NCBI GenBank assembly: GCA_016795425.1
Contig: JAEUHG010000154.1
Coordinates: 1-63,821, forward strand
Direction: 5' to 3'
DNA from: Verrucomicrobiales bacterium
GTDB lineage: Bacteria; Verrucomicrobiota; Verrucomicrobiia; Limisphaerales; CAIMTB01
DNA length: 63,821 bases
The notes beneath the pieces were generated by a model that had not been told where the DNA came from, did not search any database, and saw only the letters and a list, made by a program, of their open reading frames with translations. Below are positions 34,811 through 46,009 of this stretch, in pieces; position 1 is the stretch's first letter; every line of letters starts with the position of its first letter. Position numbers and translations under genes: made by a program.

Positions 34811-37783
34811 ATGGTATCCCAAGGATGGGCGGGTCTTTGCAGGCATGGTTGGGTAGGGCGGGTTGTGCGTCTTCTTTGCGGGTGTTCATTGCCGCTCGCT
34901 TTGATCGCCGGGACCTCCAGACCGGGTGACCGCGATCCCGCCTTTCGTCCACAGGGCATGAGCTTGGGAGACCAAGTCGACAAGCTACGGGTCCGGTCGG
35001 ACGGCAAGGTGGTGGTGGCCCGCAGCCGATTCGGCGAAAGCTCACCCCAGCATCTCCTCTTGAGGTTAAACCCGGATGGCAGTCTCGACCCTACCTTCAC
35101 TGCCCCTCAGTTCACCGCCCACGAGGCGGCGGCGTCGCCCGTGGCGACCGCCATGGAACTTCAGGGCGACAAGATATTGGTTGCGGGCACTTTTGGGACG
35201 GTAAACGGAGTGCCGGTCAATGGATTCGTCCGGATCAACGCGGATGGATCCCTCGATCCCACCTTTCGACAAATGAACGCGTTCGCGCCGGTCTCGGCCC
35301 CGTGGGAGGCAGCGGTCGTCACGATCGAAGTTCAATCGAACGGTGGATTGGTGCTCGGCGGCAACTTTCGAGAAGTCAACGGGACGCCGCGCACCTTCCT
35401 GGCTCGACTCCATTCCGACGGCACGCACGACCCGAGTTTCGGGAACCCATTCCAATTGAGTGCAGGCAACCCGTTTGTGGTTTCGATCCATGAAGATGCC
35501 AACCGTTCCCTTTGGGTGGCCGGATCGATGGAAGCTCCGACCGGTGACGGTGTTCGCAGCATTCTGGTTCGCCTGAACGAGGATGGCACTTTGGATCCCT
35601 CCATTGATTTGTCAGGTGGGCAACCGTTCTGGGGGGCGGCGACCGCCATGACCGTCGACCTTGAAGGCCGGGTTCTGATGGCTGGCGAGGTTGCCCGGCA
35701 CAAGGCCCTCAGCCGCCTGTTGCCAACGGGCGTACTGGATCCGGCTTTTGATATTGGATCAGGTCCTGACGGACGCATTTTCGCACTCGCCGTCCAGTCC
35801 GACGGATCCGTCCTAGCGGTTGGTGAGTTTCGCACTTGGTCGGGTGTCCCTCGTCATCACATCGCGAGGTTGCTGCCGAGTGGGACCCTGGATCCGACGT
35901 TCGATCCGGGCGAAGGACCGGGCTATTGGGTTTGGGACATGGATCTGCAGCCGCCCGATCGGGTTGTCGTCGGTGGTCTCTTTCGAAGTGTGGGTGCCTA
36001 TCAGGTACCAGGCTTGGCGGCGCTCTTCATTCAATCTCCCGGCGTGAGCCGGCCAACCATTCTCGAGGAACCACTCCCGGTGGATATAGAGGCGGGGGAT
36101 AATATCCGATTGTCGGCCGAGGTTGGAGGCAATCCATGGTCGGGGCAGTGGTTTCGGGACGGGGTCATAGTGAACGGTGCCTTTCAGAACACGCTGACGG
36201 TTCTGTACGCGCAGCAGCAGCATGCGGGCGCCTACCATCTGCGGGTCAGCAACCTGCTGGGCGTCGCACAAACGCGGGATGTGACCGTCCGTGTGCGTCC
36301 TGCCGAATCGGGGACGAACATGATCGTCGATCCCAGCTTCGAGGCGTTCGTGCACAGTATGGTGACGTTACCTCCGCCACCGAAGGTGGACGGGTGGCAG
36401 ATGACCGCGTCGGTGTTCGGCCTATGGTATCCCGGGCTGGCCCCCTTGAACCCTCTCGGGTTTCAAATGCCGCTGAATGGCACCAATTACGTGGGAGCGG
36501 GGTACGCCTACTTTGGGGAGAGCCCCTTCGAAGGGAATTCCGCGGTGGGTGAACTGCGAGGACGGTTGGTGCGGGCCTTGGTTCCGGGGCAGAGGTATTC
36601 ATTTTCCGTTGCCTATTCGCCCGCCGAATCCTCACTGGGCCCGCCGGCGGGAGTCGAGGCACGCCTGGTAGCCGACGATGGCAGAGAGTTGTGGCTGGGT
36701 GGAGAGTCCACGACAGACTTCACAGAATGGTCCGTGATGCGACGCACCTTTGTCCCGTCCGCGCCGTATCGATTCGTAGTGCTGCGACCCGCCGTCGGTG
36801 GCCGACCGGTCAATCAGCAAGGGCTGGTGTTCATGGACAAGACCGCCCTCCGACCGGTGGCATCGACGGCACCGGTGCTGGCTGCGCAGCCCATTCAATC
36901 GGTGGCGCCTTGGGATTTGGTGGTGGTCACCAATCGGGTCACTGAAACCGATGTCACCGACCAGTCGTTGGTCTACACGTTGGCCAATTCGGCTCCGCGC
37001 GGTGCGATCTTGCATCCCAACCTTGGCATTCTGACCTGGACGCCCGGGACTTCGCTGGCTGGAACGACCCAGGAGGTGGAGATCACCGCTCAATACCGAG
37101 GATCAAGTGCGTCTCCGGGCACGACGCGGGTGCGGGTCGAGGTTGCAGAAGGTCTGGATCTGACTGTGGGTCGCGCGTGGGCACGGTCGGGAGGTCGTGC
37201 GGAGCTTCCCGTAACACTGACGGTTCATGCCCAGGAAGGTGTCGGGATCTCGAATCTGGTCTTTGAGGTCGAGATACCGACCAACCATTCCCCGAACGCC
37301 GTGTTCCTCGCTGGGGACCCGTCCGTCGCCACAGCCGTCGTGGCCATCCCGGAGCCGAACCGGCTGAGGCTCCAGATTTCGGCTAAGGCTAGCCTGCGAT
37401 GGACGGGAACGACCCGGTTGGGCGTCTTGGCTTTGGATGTGGGCGCGTCGGTGGCTTCCGGCGAGATCACCCTTCCATCTGCGGTGCGACGTGCCGAAAA
37501 ACCGGATGGAACAGAAATCCGGTGGGCGCGCTCGGATCCTCTTCGGATCGGTGTGGTCAATCAGCAGGCCCTACTGGTCGCCGGGCGTTCCACGAACGGT
37601 CCGCGGCTGGCTTTGTATGGAATTCCTGGTCGCCGGTATCGACTGGAACGGACACCGACGCTGTCGGTGAACGCCGCCTGGGTGCCGGTTCAAGAGCTGG
37701 AAGTAGACCAGTTTCCGCAGGAAGTGACCGGGGCGTTGATCATGGAGCCCATGTCGTTTTTGCGCGCCGTGGAGATCCCGTGA
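34811..37783 (+). CDS. Secreted mosaic protein: delta-60 repeats, Ig-like domain and beta-sandwich modules
   Basis: About 990 residues from the ATG at 34811 (TTG 34775 is possible), with a signal peptide ending near IAGTSRP. Residues about 40-415 are delta-60 (TIGR02608) repeats, each built around a DGSLDPTF-type signature (RLNPDGSLDPTF, RINADGSLDPTF, RLLPSGTLDPTF and others), which form a propeller-like structure. Then come an Ig-like domain (about 415-500), a DUF642-like or carbohydrate-binding module starting at TNMIVDPSFEAF, a cadherin/putative-Ig type module (about 695-780) and a cohesin-like beta domain starting at GLDLTVGRAWARSG. It ends in a beta-rich domain similar to those at the end of other verrucomicrobial surface proteins. 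Function unknown; likely cell-surface or secreted. Confidence 0.85.
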   Translation: MVSQGWAGLCRHGWVGRVVRLLCGCSLPLALIAGTSRPGDRDPAFRPQGMSLGDQVDKLRVRSDGKVVVARSRFGESSPQHLLLRLNPDGSLDPTFTAPQFTAHEAAASPVATAMELQGDKILVAGTFGTVNGVPVNGFVRINADGSLDPTFRQMNAFAPVSAPWEAAVVTIEVQSNGGLVLGGNFREVNGTPRTFLARLHSDGTHDPSFGNPFQLSAGNPFVVSIHEDANRSLWVAGSMEAPTGDGVRSILVRLNEDGTLDPSIDLSGGQPFWGAATAMTVDLEGRVLMAGEVARHKALSRLLPTGVLDPAFDIGSGPDGRIFALAVQSDGSVLAVGEFRTWSGVPRHHIARLLPSGTLDPTFDPGEGPGYWVWDMDLQPPDRVVVGGLFRSVGAYQVPGLAALFIQSPGVSRPTILEEPLPVDIEAGDNIRLSAEVGGNPWSGQWFRDGVIVNGAFQNTLTVLYAQQQHAGAYHLRVSNLLGVAQTRDVTVRVRPAESGTNMIVDPSFEAFVHSMVTLPPPPKVDGWQMTASVFGLWYPGLAPLNPLGFQMPLNGTNYVGAGYAYFGESPFEGNSAVGELRGRLVRALVPGQRYSFSVAYSPAESSLGPPAGVEARLVADDGRELWLGGESTTDFTEWSVMRRTFVPSAPYRFVVLRPAVGGRPVNQQGLVFMDKTALRPVASTAPVLAAQPIQSVAPWDLVVVTNRVTETDVTDQSLVYTLANSAPRGAILHPNLGILTWTPGTSLAGTTQEVEITAQYRGSSASPGTTRVRVEVAEGLDLTVGRAWARSGGRAELPVTLTVHAQEGVGISNLVFEVEIPTNHSPNAVFLAGDPSVATAVVAIPEPNRLRLQISAKASLRWTGTTRLGVLALDVGASVASGEITLPSAVRRAEKPDGTEIRWARSDPLRIGVVNQQALLVAGRSTNGPRLALYGIPGRRYRLERTPTLSVNAAWVPVQELEVDQFPQEVTGALIMEPMSFLRAVEIP

Positions 37784-37808
37784 GTGCCGCCGGACCGTAG
37801 GGTTCCCC

Positions 37809-38780
37809 CTAGCGGCGCCACTCGACCTTGGGCGGTTCAGGAAGACCGCGGACGCGGTAGGAGGTGCGAAAGTGCATTTTCGCCACCTTGCCCAGAATGT
37901 CGGCTCCGTGCTTTGCGACGAAGGCGCGCCCGGCGGTCTCCACAGCCGTCGACGCGCCTTTGGGCAGGGGGACCCCGAATTCCTGCTCAAGCTTCTTGAG
38001 TCGATGCACGAATTCATCGCGGGCGAGGATAGAAGCGGCGGCGACTGCCATGTCTTCTTCGGCCTTGTGGCGTTGGACCAATTCGAGGTCCCGCCCCAGA
38101 CTCATCAGAGCTTTTTCTACGGTGCCCTTGTCCTTGGCGAACTGATCGCTGATTGCACGCACGGGCGGCGGGATCATGCGATGCTTGAGGGCGAGGAGAT
38201 TCTCGATGACTCGCGCATGACCCCAAGCCAGCACCCGGTTCACCGAGCCGTTGGCGGTGTGCATCCGGTTGTAGGCCTCCGGTCCGATGGCCACCACGTT
38301 GTGCACGCAGCCGGCGGTCTTGCGAATCAGGTCGGCAAGCTTGGCCACCTGGGCGTCGCTCGAAATGTTCTTTGAATCCCGGATGCCCTTTTCTTGCCAT
38401 GATGCCAGGACCTCGGCGTTGACGTAGACGCCAGCGACACACATGGGGCCAAAGAAATCACCCTTTCCGGATTCGTCGACACCGATGCGGGGATCGAGAA
38501 GGGCAGGGTTGAGGACGGTTTCGTACCCGAGCTTCGCTTCGCCGAGGATCTGAGGTTCGAGCACAAACTGGACGAAGTCCTGGGTGCCTTTGCCCTGAAC
38601 CACGAGCTTGCCCGATTCATAAAAGGTGACGTTGAAGTCGGGTTTGATGCCGCTGTACCTGGCGTAGGGCACGTCGCGGAGTTTGAACGTCCCGTCCCGG
38701 ACGATCTTCTCCAGGGCCCGGGCCTGGTCTTCATTCAGTTTGACGGTGTAGCTCGTCGGTGCTGCCACCCCCCGAGACAA
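37809..38780 (-). CDS. rnhC: Ribonuclease HIII
   Basis: 323 residues. RNase HIII removes RNA from RNA-DNA hybrids. The N-terminal TBP-like substrate-binding domain is present (KLRDVPYARYSGIKPDFNVTFYESGKLVVQGKG), then the catalytic domain with the DESGKGDFFGP motif (first Asp and Glu) and the later RHKAEEDMAVAAASILARDEF block. Start at 38780 is a TTG; an in-frame GTG at 38768 is an alternative, and neither has a clear ribosome site. The gene is convergent with the mosaic secreted protein gene (25-base gap). The window shows no RNase HI gene for comparison. Confidence 0.93.
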   Translation of the reverse strand: MSRGVAAPTSYTVKLNEDQARALEKIVRDGTFKLRDVPYARYSGIKPDFNVTFYESGKLVVQGKGTQDFVQFVLEPQILGEAKLGYETVLNPALLDPRIGVDESGKGDFFGPMCVAGVYVNAEVLASWQEKGIRDSKNISSDAQVAKLADLIRKTAGCVHNVVAIGPEAYNRMHTANGSVNRVLAWGHARVIENLLALKHRMIPPPVRAISDQFAKDKGTVEKALMSLGRDLELVQRHKAEEDMAVAAASILARDEFVHRLKKLEQEFGVPLPKGASTAVETAGRAFVAKHGADILGKVAKMHFRTSYRVRGLPEPPKVEWRR

Positions 38781-39125
38781 CGGAACCGACGGCCGGGTCG
38801 TCGAGTCGGAATTGAGGAAGAGGTGTCAGCGACGCCTCGTACGCTTTCGAGGAAAGGTTGCTTGGGAAGGGGAAGCCGGCGAGAGATGACCTGGGCACTG
38901 ATTCTGTCCTGGCAGGCTTGCTTTCGCCCTTCGCCCTTGTCCAGGAACCCTTCCCTTCTTCGATCCGAAGAGTGGCCGGCTGGTGCCGCGGTGGCATGAG
39001 GCCTGGGCTCTGCGACTCGGGGTCGTGGCCTTTCGTTGGCGCCCAGCCGGCCCTTGCGTCGGGCGGTGCTTAGTGGGCGTCTCGCCCTTGCACAGCGCCG
39101 ACATCACCGTCACTGGATTCTTCGG
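38781..39125. other. Intergenic region, no feature recognised
   Basis: About 345 GC-rich bases between rnhC and the DUF1080 gene. Short open frames exist, but none has a plausible start, ribosome site or family resemblance. I see no repeat, RNA gene or clear terminator. Confidence 0.45.
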
Positions 39126-39890
39126 TCAGCGACCGAGTTCCTTGAGGTAGATGTTCCGAAATTGAAGCAGACTCGGAGAACTGGTCCATTGCCCGTCCTT
39201 TTTGCTGCCATGATGCTGCAATCCGATGCGACCGCGGGCCGGGATGGCCGGGATCTGGGCGCCCGGCAGGACGGGTTTTCCGTTCAACGTGACGCTGACC
39301 GTCTTGCCTTGGACGGTGATCTCGTAGGTGTTCCATTCCCCGACCGGTTTGTCGGCCTGGGTCCGCGGAGTCACCGCAGCCCGCAGTTCCGGCGACGCTT
39401 TGGGATCCGTCCGGATGCCCCACATTTCTCCGGAGCCGATGGGCCAACACCAGATATTGACCTGATACGTGACATCGCCACGGAGGATGATGCCGGAGTC
39501 GGAATCCAGGACCGGAAAGCGGATCTCGTTTCCCTTGGTATCGCGCGCATGCGTGCCGTCCGGGAGGATGTAGGGGACATTCGGATTCGTGAAAGGGGTC
39601 TCCTTGATCCGCCAGTCCAGGCGCAGAACGAAGTCCCCATATTCCTTGTCGGTCCAGAGATTCTTGTCGCTGGCAGCCTGGCTGCCGGCGTCGTAGTCGA
39701 TGACACCGTCGACCACTTTCCAATGTCCGCCGTCCCCCTGGGGAACCTTCCAGCCGGCGAGGTCGCGTCCATTGAATAGCGCCACGAAGCCGGGCGGCGG
39801 CGAAGCCCCATCGGCGGCTCGGAGTTGGACGGAAATTCCCGCCACGGCGATGGCGGCGGCGGCCAGGAAGAGGCGGATGCGGGCATTCAT
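39126..39890 (-). CDS. DUF1080 family protein (3-keto-disaccharide hydrolase-like)
   Basis: 254 residues from the ATG at 39890, with a signal peptide (RIRLFLAAAAIAVAGISVQLRA). DUF1080 (PF06439) is a concanavalin-like beta sandwich: GFVALFNGRDLAGWK opens it, then WTDKEYGDFVLRLDWRI, DSGIILRG, EWNTYEITVQGKTVSVTLNGK and GRIGLQHHGS. Members in Bacteroides and planctomycetes act on 3-keto-glucosides in the periplasm. It lies 70 bases downstream of gatA on the same strand; the functional link to gatA is not obvious, so co-transcription may be accidental. In this genome a Tat-exported oxidoreductase (18669-20015) could supply 3-keto sugars, but that is speculation. Confidence 0.88.
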   Translation of the reverse strand: MNARIRLFLAAAAIAVAGISVQLRAADGASPPPGFVALFNGRDLAGWKVPQGDGGHWKVVDGVIDYDAGSQAASDKNLWTDKEYGDFVLRLDWRIKETPFTNPNVPYILPDGTHARDTKGNEIRFPVLDSDSGIILRGDVTYQVNIWCWPIGSGEMWGIRTDPKASPELRAAVTPRTQADKPVGEWNTYEITVQGKTVSVTLNGKPVLPGAQIPAIPARGRIGLQHHGSKKDGQWTSSPSLLQFRNIYLKELGR

Positions 39891-39960
39891 GGGAACGCCC
39901 TGAACATGCTCGCCAATGGCTCCCCGGTGCAAAGGGAAATGCCGCTGCCTTAGCGGATCA

Positions 39961-41427
<1,467 letters not shown>

Positions 41428-41496
41428 GGCGGGATGGGGGCGGAAGGATGAATCGGACGATGGCCGGCATCGCGGGGATGCAAGGCTCCAGGCGGG

Positions 41497-41784
41497 TTAT
41501 TCGACGATCTTTGGTACGATAAACAGGCCGTTGGATCGCAGCGGCGCATTGCGCAGCGCCTCTTCCTGGGAGAGACCGGGGCGCCGCTCATCCGGCCGCG
41601 CGACGTTGGTGAGCGGAAAGGCGTGCGACATCGGTTCGACGCCGGACACGTCGATTTTTCGCAGTTGCTCCACGTAACCAAGAATGTTGCCCAACTGCTC
41701 GCCGAGCCGCTGCTCCTCCTCCGGAGTCAGCGCGATGCGCGCGAGGTCGGCGACGTAATGGATATCGAAGGATCCGGTTGCCAC
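41497..41784 (-). CDS. gatC: Asp-tRNA(Asn)/Glu-tRNA(Gln) amidotransferase subunit C
   Basis: 95 residues from a GTG at 41784, the length expected for GatC, the small subunit that wraps around GatA and GatB. Family features are the HYVADLARIALTPEEEQRLGEQLGNILGYVEQLRKIDVSGVEP stretch, typical helices with the invariant LARIxL and VEP, then RPDERRPGLSQEEALRNAP and the C-terminal GLFIVPKIVE. No strong ribosome site is visible before the GTG. It is the first gene of the gatC-gatA unit. Confidence 0.9.
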   Translation of the reverse strand: MATGSFDIHYVADLARIALTPEEEQRLGEQLGNILGYVEQLRKIDVSGVEPMSHAFPLTNVARPDERRPGLSQEEALRNAPLRSNGLFIVPKIVE

Positions 41785-42076
41785 GGCCGGAAGACTAGGG
41801 AAGGGGCGTCCGATCGTCCATTTGGACTTCGCGAACGGGGTTGGAGCCCGGGGGGCGCCATCGGAATCGGTTTCGCCCCGTGCCCAACGTGGCCATCCCG
41901 CGCGCCCGCGCATCGATTCCGGTTCAATGCCCATCCCCAAGCGACCCCGATTTTGACCGCAAACGACGCACGGCTCCTCTCGGATTCACGACGATTCAAC
42001 CGCTGGACGAGTTAGGGCTTGCGTCCGTTGAGCCGACGCGGTCCAAGATCCGCGGTCCCCAAGGAGCTAATCCTCA

Positions 42077-43957
42077 ATGAAACATAAACTACTGACGGCG
42101 GTCGCGTCAGCCTCGGTCCTTTTGCCGTTCGCCGGGCTGCCGCAGGGTTTTGACATTACCACCTTCGACCCGACTTCGGCCGGGCCATGGTCGCAACCGG
42201 GAAGAACCACGCTACTGGTGCCGAAGGTTGGCAACGGGGCGGTGAACCTGGACGGCAACGTGACGGCGGCGGAATACGGTGGCCGTGAAGCGACGACCGT
42301 AACGCCCGGTGACAACGCGTGGATTCTCGATTGGCCCGAAGATCGAACCTGGGATTCTGCGGACGATTCGAGTTTCAGTTTTCGGTTGGCCCATGATGAC
42401 GAGAATTTTTACGTGGGCGTGATCGTCAAGGATGAGGCCGTGAACAGCGACGATCCCAACGGCAGTTTTTGGAAGGATGATTCGATCGAGATCGTCATCG
42501 ATGCGTTGGGGGACCGACTCGACAACAACACGGACAATTCGAAGGACGCCTACGGGGGACATTGTTACCTGAACTTCCAAGGCCGGTTCTCGGCCTGGGA
42601 TGATGCCGGTGGCCAGATCTCGGGCACTTCGTGGTCCACGGGTGTTCCGTGGAAATATGGGGCCACCGAGGACGTCTATGGAGTGGGCAAGGAGGTCGCA
42701 GGGGGTTGGCAACTCGAAGTGCGATTTAAGAAGCGGTTGTTCGAGGATCCCGCCGCAGGCAATCGACTTCGCAACGGCTATCGAATGGGATTCAACATCG
42801 GTTTGGACGATGACGACAAACAGGGCCCCGGAACGAATGGTTCGGGAGCGCGGAGCCAGGACCTGGAGGTTCAGTACTTCTGGGCGAATCGCCAGCGGCC
42901 CAAGGGGCTCACGCAGGAGTACCTGGACGGGTTGAGTGACGAAGAGAAACTGACCCGGAACCATCTGGCGAACCTGGAGTCTGGCATCGACTCCAATGGC
43001 CGGCTCTCCCACGGTGGAACCGGGGACATCATTTTCGGCTATGACACCCCCGCGTCGGGCAACATCTTGTTCGTAGCGTCTGATAGCGTGTCACCGATCA
43101 ACGCCGACGCGTCCCTCATCGCCTTGTTCGAAGCGAAGGGATATACCGTCACTCGTTTCAATTCGACAGGAAGCACACCCGATGCACTTCGGGAGGCGGC
43201 GCAGGGCAAGCAACTGGTGTTCATTTCGGAATCCATCGGATCGACTTCCGTCGTGGATCCGGCGGGCGATGGCACCGGGGTATTCAGTCTCAAGAACACT
43301 GATGTCCCGGTGATCTCGTTCGAGGCGTATATGTTCGATAACGCCGACTGGACGTTGCGCACACCGGATGGCTCCAACAACTTCATCGACTGGGGCAACT
43401 CCGGGCGGTCCGAAGTGGATGGACTGGGCATTGGCGATGCCCGTGACTCGATCTACATCCGCAATGCCACGCACCCCATTACCACCGGATTGAGCGGCAA
43501 GGTGAAAGTGTACAACGAGCTCTACAGCTTTACCTTTGGCAAGCCATCGGCCGATGCGGAGGTGCTCGCGAGTCTGGAGGCAGACGGATCCTACCCGGTG
43601 CTGTTCGTTTACGAAAAGGGCGACAAGCTGGTCGATGGCAGCACCGCTCCCAACAAGCGCATCGGCTTGTTCTACGGTCAGGCCGCCAATCCGACCACGA
43701 ACTACGCTCCCGACCTCAACATGCTCAATGACGCGGGAATGGCGTTGCTGCTGAACACCGTGGCCTATGCCATCGGTGGAGGTTCAAAACCCACCTTGTC
43801 CTTCGCCCGAAATGGGGATCGCATCGTCGTCACCTATGGCGGTGGAACCTTGGAGAGTGCGGACTCGGTGACGGGCCCTTGGTCGGGCGAAAATGCCGCG
43901 AGTCCGGCTACCTTCCCCACCACCGGGATACGCAAGTTCTACCGGGTGCGCGGCTGA
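42077..43957 (+). CDS. Secreted protein with CBM9-like domain and ThuA-like domain
   Basis: 626 residues with an AAGGAG ribosome site and a signal peptide (KHKLLTAVASASVLLPFAGLP). Residues about 50-265 resemble a family 9 carbohydrate-binding module: LDGNVTAAEYGG at the front, FSFRLAHDDENFYVGVIVKDEAV, KDDSIEIVIDA, and WQLEVRFKKRLF. A ThuA/flavodoxin-like domain follows, starting at GNILFVASDSVSPINADASLIALFEAKGYTVTRF (about 335-530). The remainder is a small beta domain ending SVTGPWSGE...FYRVRG. It is convergent with the heparinase gene, whose end overlaps its last 19 bases. The job is probably binding or sensing a polysaccharide; no catalytic motif is recognised. Confidence 0.78.
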   Translation: MKHKLLTAVASASVLLPFAGLPQGFDITTFDPTSAGPWSQPGRTTLLVPKVGNGAVNLDGNVTAAEYGGREATTVTPGDNAWILDWPEDRTWDSADDSSFSFRLAHDDENFYVGVIVKDEAVNSDDPNGSFWKDDSIEIVIDALGDRLDNNTDNSKDAYGGHCYLNFQGRFSAWDDAGGQISGTSWSTGVPWKYGATEDVYGVGKEVAGGWQLEVRFKKRLFEDPAAGNRLRNGYRMGFNIGLDDDDKQGPGTNGSGARSQDLEVQYFWANRQRPKGLTQEYLDGLSDEEKLTRNHLANLESGIDSNGRLSHGGTGDIIFGYDTPASGNILFVASDSVSPINADASLIALFEAKGYTVTRFNSTGSTPDALREAAQGKQLVFISESIGSTSVVDPAGDGTGVFSLKNTDVPVISFEAYMFDNADWTLRTPDGSNNFIDWGNSGRSEVDGLGIGDARDSIYIRNATHPITTGLSGKVKVYNELYSFTFGKPSADAEVLASLEADGSYPVLFVYEKGDKLVDGSTAPNKRIGLFYGQAANPTTNYAPDLNMLNDAGMALLLNTVAYAIGGGSKPTLSFARNGDRIVVTYGGGTLESADSVTGPWSGENAASPATFPTTGIRKFYRVRG

Positions 43958-45936
43958 AGCCCAATCTCGACGACCCAGCCGTCGACGGATTGGGGATCCC
44001 GCAGTTCGAGTTGGATGCGCTGCATCCGGGGTCCCCACATCTCCGCAAGTCGCTGGTCGGTGACATCAAAGCTTTCGATCCGGGCGGCAAGTTTCCCCGG
44101 GTCGAAGCCTAGAATCACTGTCCGACTGGCCGCTGCCCCGTTGGAGGGAAGCGGCATTTCCAGGCGCCCCGGTTGGGTGATCTGAGGCGTGGTCGGGGTG
44201 ATGAGATTCAGCCAGGTATGGGTGGCTGGCGTGCGGAGGCGGAAGCGGTCCGACACCACGATCTTCGATTCGCGTTCCAGGCGGACCGTCCGCTTCCACG
44301 CCGTCACTCCGGCGTCCTCGGGCCAGGCCGAGGCGAGATCCATGTTCAGTTCGGCGAAACGGTCCGTCACCGTGTAGCTCACGTCGCGGGCGGCAAAGGA
44401 GCGCCCGGCCGATTGCTGCAGGCCGTGGATGGTTGGGAGGTTGTGCCAATCGGATTGCATCGCGGGAATCTCATAGCGACGGGAACTGAACGTTTTGGCG
44501 GTGTAGGTGGGAGCCCCGAGGTCAACGAAAACCGGATTCCCATCGGCGAAGACCATCACGTTGCCGACGTCATTGTGGTTGTGGCTCTGCGCGTTGTGCC
44601 CTCCCCATGCGGCGACGAACAGGCCCTCCGTCGAACCGTTCCGATCCCGGGCCACCATCATTTGCAGGTCCTCGCTGTGGAGCCAAACGTCGCGCACCAA
44701 CGGGGGCGACGCCTTCGCTCCCGCAAGGATCGCCTCGGCGCTGAAAAGCGTTCGCAAGGCGCGGCCAAGATCGATGCCGGCGGAAGTGCCCAGGACATTC
44801 TCGAGTGTGGCACCTTGAGTGGCGAACGCCTCCAGCTGCGCATCCCGAATCCGGCGACCGTACGCATAGATGACGCCTCGATCGATTCCCACGCGGGCGG
44901 GGGAGTCGCCGATGTCGACGAACCACCCGTCGGCGATGTGGACGCGATGAATGAACCTGCCCATCTCCTGGATCAAGGGCTCGCCAAAGACGTCCAGGCG
45001 ACCACCGGTGGCGCTGAAGAGGAGGTCGAGGTTATCGAAGACGCTGCCGCCCGCGCGCGACCAGTAGCTGGGGCCTTCGTCGCAGCCGCCATCCTCAGGA
45101 TAGGGTTGGAGAAAGCGATCGAGGCTCCTTAACACGCGATGCACCAGGGCGACTCGTCGATGCTTGTCGGGCTCCAGGAGCAGGGCGGCGGTCAGGACGT
45201 TGCCGTTGATCCATGGGTTCCAGTTGTTCGGCCGATCCGCCCGCGACTTTGCTCCAAAACCCATCCAGCCGTAGTCGCGGCTTAGGTAGGAGGTGATGAT
45301 GCGGCGGTCCACCTCCGAGAGCGCTCGTTCCCGAATACGGGGAGAAACACGGTCCAGGGCCGACCCGACCAGGTGGACCGTCCAGGCGACAGAGGCGCCG
45401 GTTTGCGCGGCGAAGAGATCGACTATGGGTTCCGCGACGTCCGGCAATCCCACACCACGGCGTTGCGCACCGACGTGGGCCGGCACGCACCAGGTGGATT
45501 CTTCGAGAATCGCCCAAAGATGGTCGGCGATGGCGTCCACGAAACGACCCTTCGCCTCCACACACTCGGCAAGCACCAAATCATGAAGTCGGCGGCGCCG
45601 CTCGAAATAGGGACCTTCGAAACGACCGCGGTTGCCCTCCCGCGCGTAGCCCAGATAGAGGGTCGCCGGCAGTGGAGGATTCGGCTCGGTCAGGACCTTC
45701 TCGCCGTTCTTCACCACGCGGATCTGGATCGGGGTGGAGAGGTTGGTCCATTCGGTGCGGGATTCGGCGTTGGGAAAGGGATGGAAGTCCCGGCCATCCA
45801 CGAGAACTTCAGCGATCTTGTCCGGCGGGAAAGCCTCGGCCAGGGGAACCATGGAGCCGATGGCCGGGACCGTGCCGGCCATTGCCATGGCGGCCAGAAG
45901 AGCCGCGGAAGTACCGAGAAAACCCGAAGCGCGCAT
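43939..45936 (-). CDS. Heparinase II/III family protein
   Basis: 665 residues with a signal peptide. The alpha-toroid lyase-like N-terminal half (residues about 110-380, with the conserved NNWNPWINGNVLTAALLLE and FLQPYPEDGGCDEGPSYWSRA) precedes the heparinase II/III beta-sandwich domain, where GGHNAQSHNHNDVGNVMVFADGNPVFVDLGAPTYT holds the His/metal-binding motifs. Such enzymes cleave uronic-acid-containing polysaccharides by beta-elimination. It lies 73 bases downstream of the propeller gene on the same strand. The last 19 bases overlap the convergent CBM9/ThuA gene. Confidence 0.85.
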   Translation of the reverse strand: MRASGFLGTSAALLAAMAMAGTVPAIGSMVPLAEAFPPDKIAEVLVDGRDFHPFPNAESRTEWTNLSTPIQIRVVKNGEKVLTEPNPPLPATLYLGYAREGNRGRFEGPYFERRRRLHDLVLAECVEAKGRFVDAIADHLWAILEESTWCVPAHVGAQRRGVGLPDVAEPIVDLFAAQTGASVAWTVHLVGSALDRVSPRIRERALSEVDRRIITSYLSRDYGWMGFGAKSRADRPNNWNPWINGNVLTAALLLEPDKHRRVALVHRVLRSLDRFLQPYPEDGGCDEGPSYWSRAGGSVFDNLDLLFSATGGRLDVFGEPLIQEMGRFIHRVHIADGWFVDIGDSPARVGIDRGVIYAYGRRIRDAQLEAFATQGATLENVLGTSAGIDLGRALRTLFSAEAILAGAKASPPLVRDVWLHSEDLQMMVARDRNGSTEGLFVAAWGGHNAQSHNHNDVGNVMVFADGNPVFVDLGAPTYTAKTFSSRRYEIPAMQSDWHNLPTIHGLQQSAGRSFAARDVSYTVTDRFAELNMDLASAWPEDAGVTAWKRTVRLERESKIVVSDRFRLRTPATHTWLNLITPTTPQITQPGRLEMPLPSNGAAASRTVILGFDPGKLAARIESFDVTDQRLAEMWGPRMQRIQLELRDPQSVDGWVVEIGLQPRTR

Positions 45937-46009
45937 GAGAATGCCGAAACTCTCGTGCTACCGGACAAAATTGGAATGATGAATCCGTGGAAAGGGGGGA
46001 GGGAAGGGA

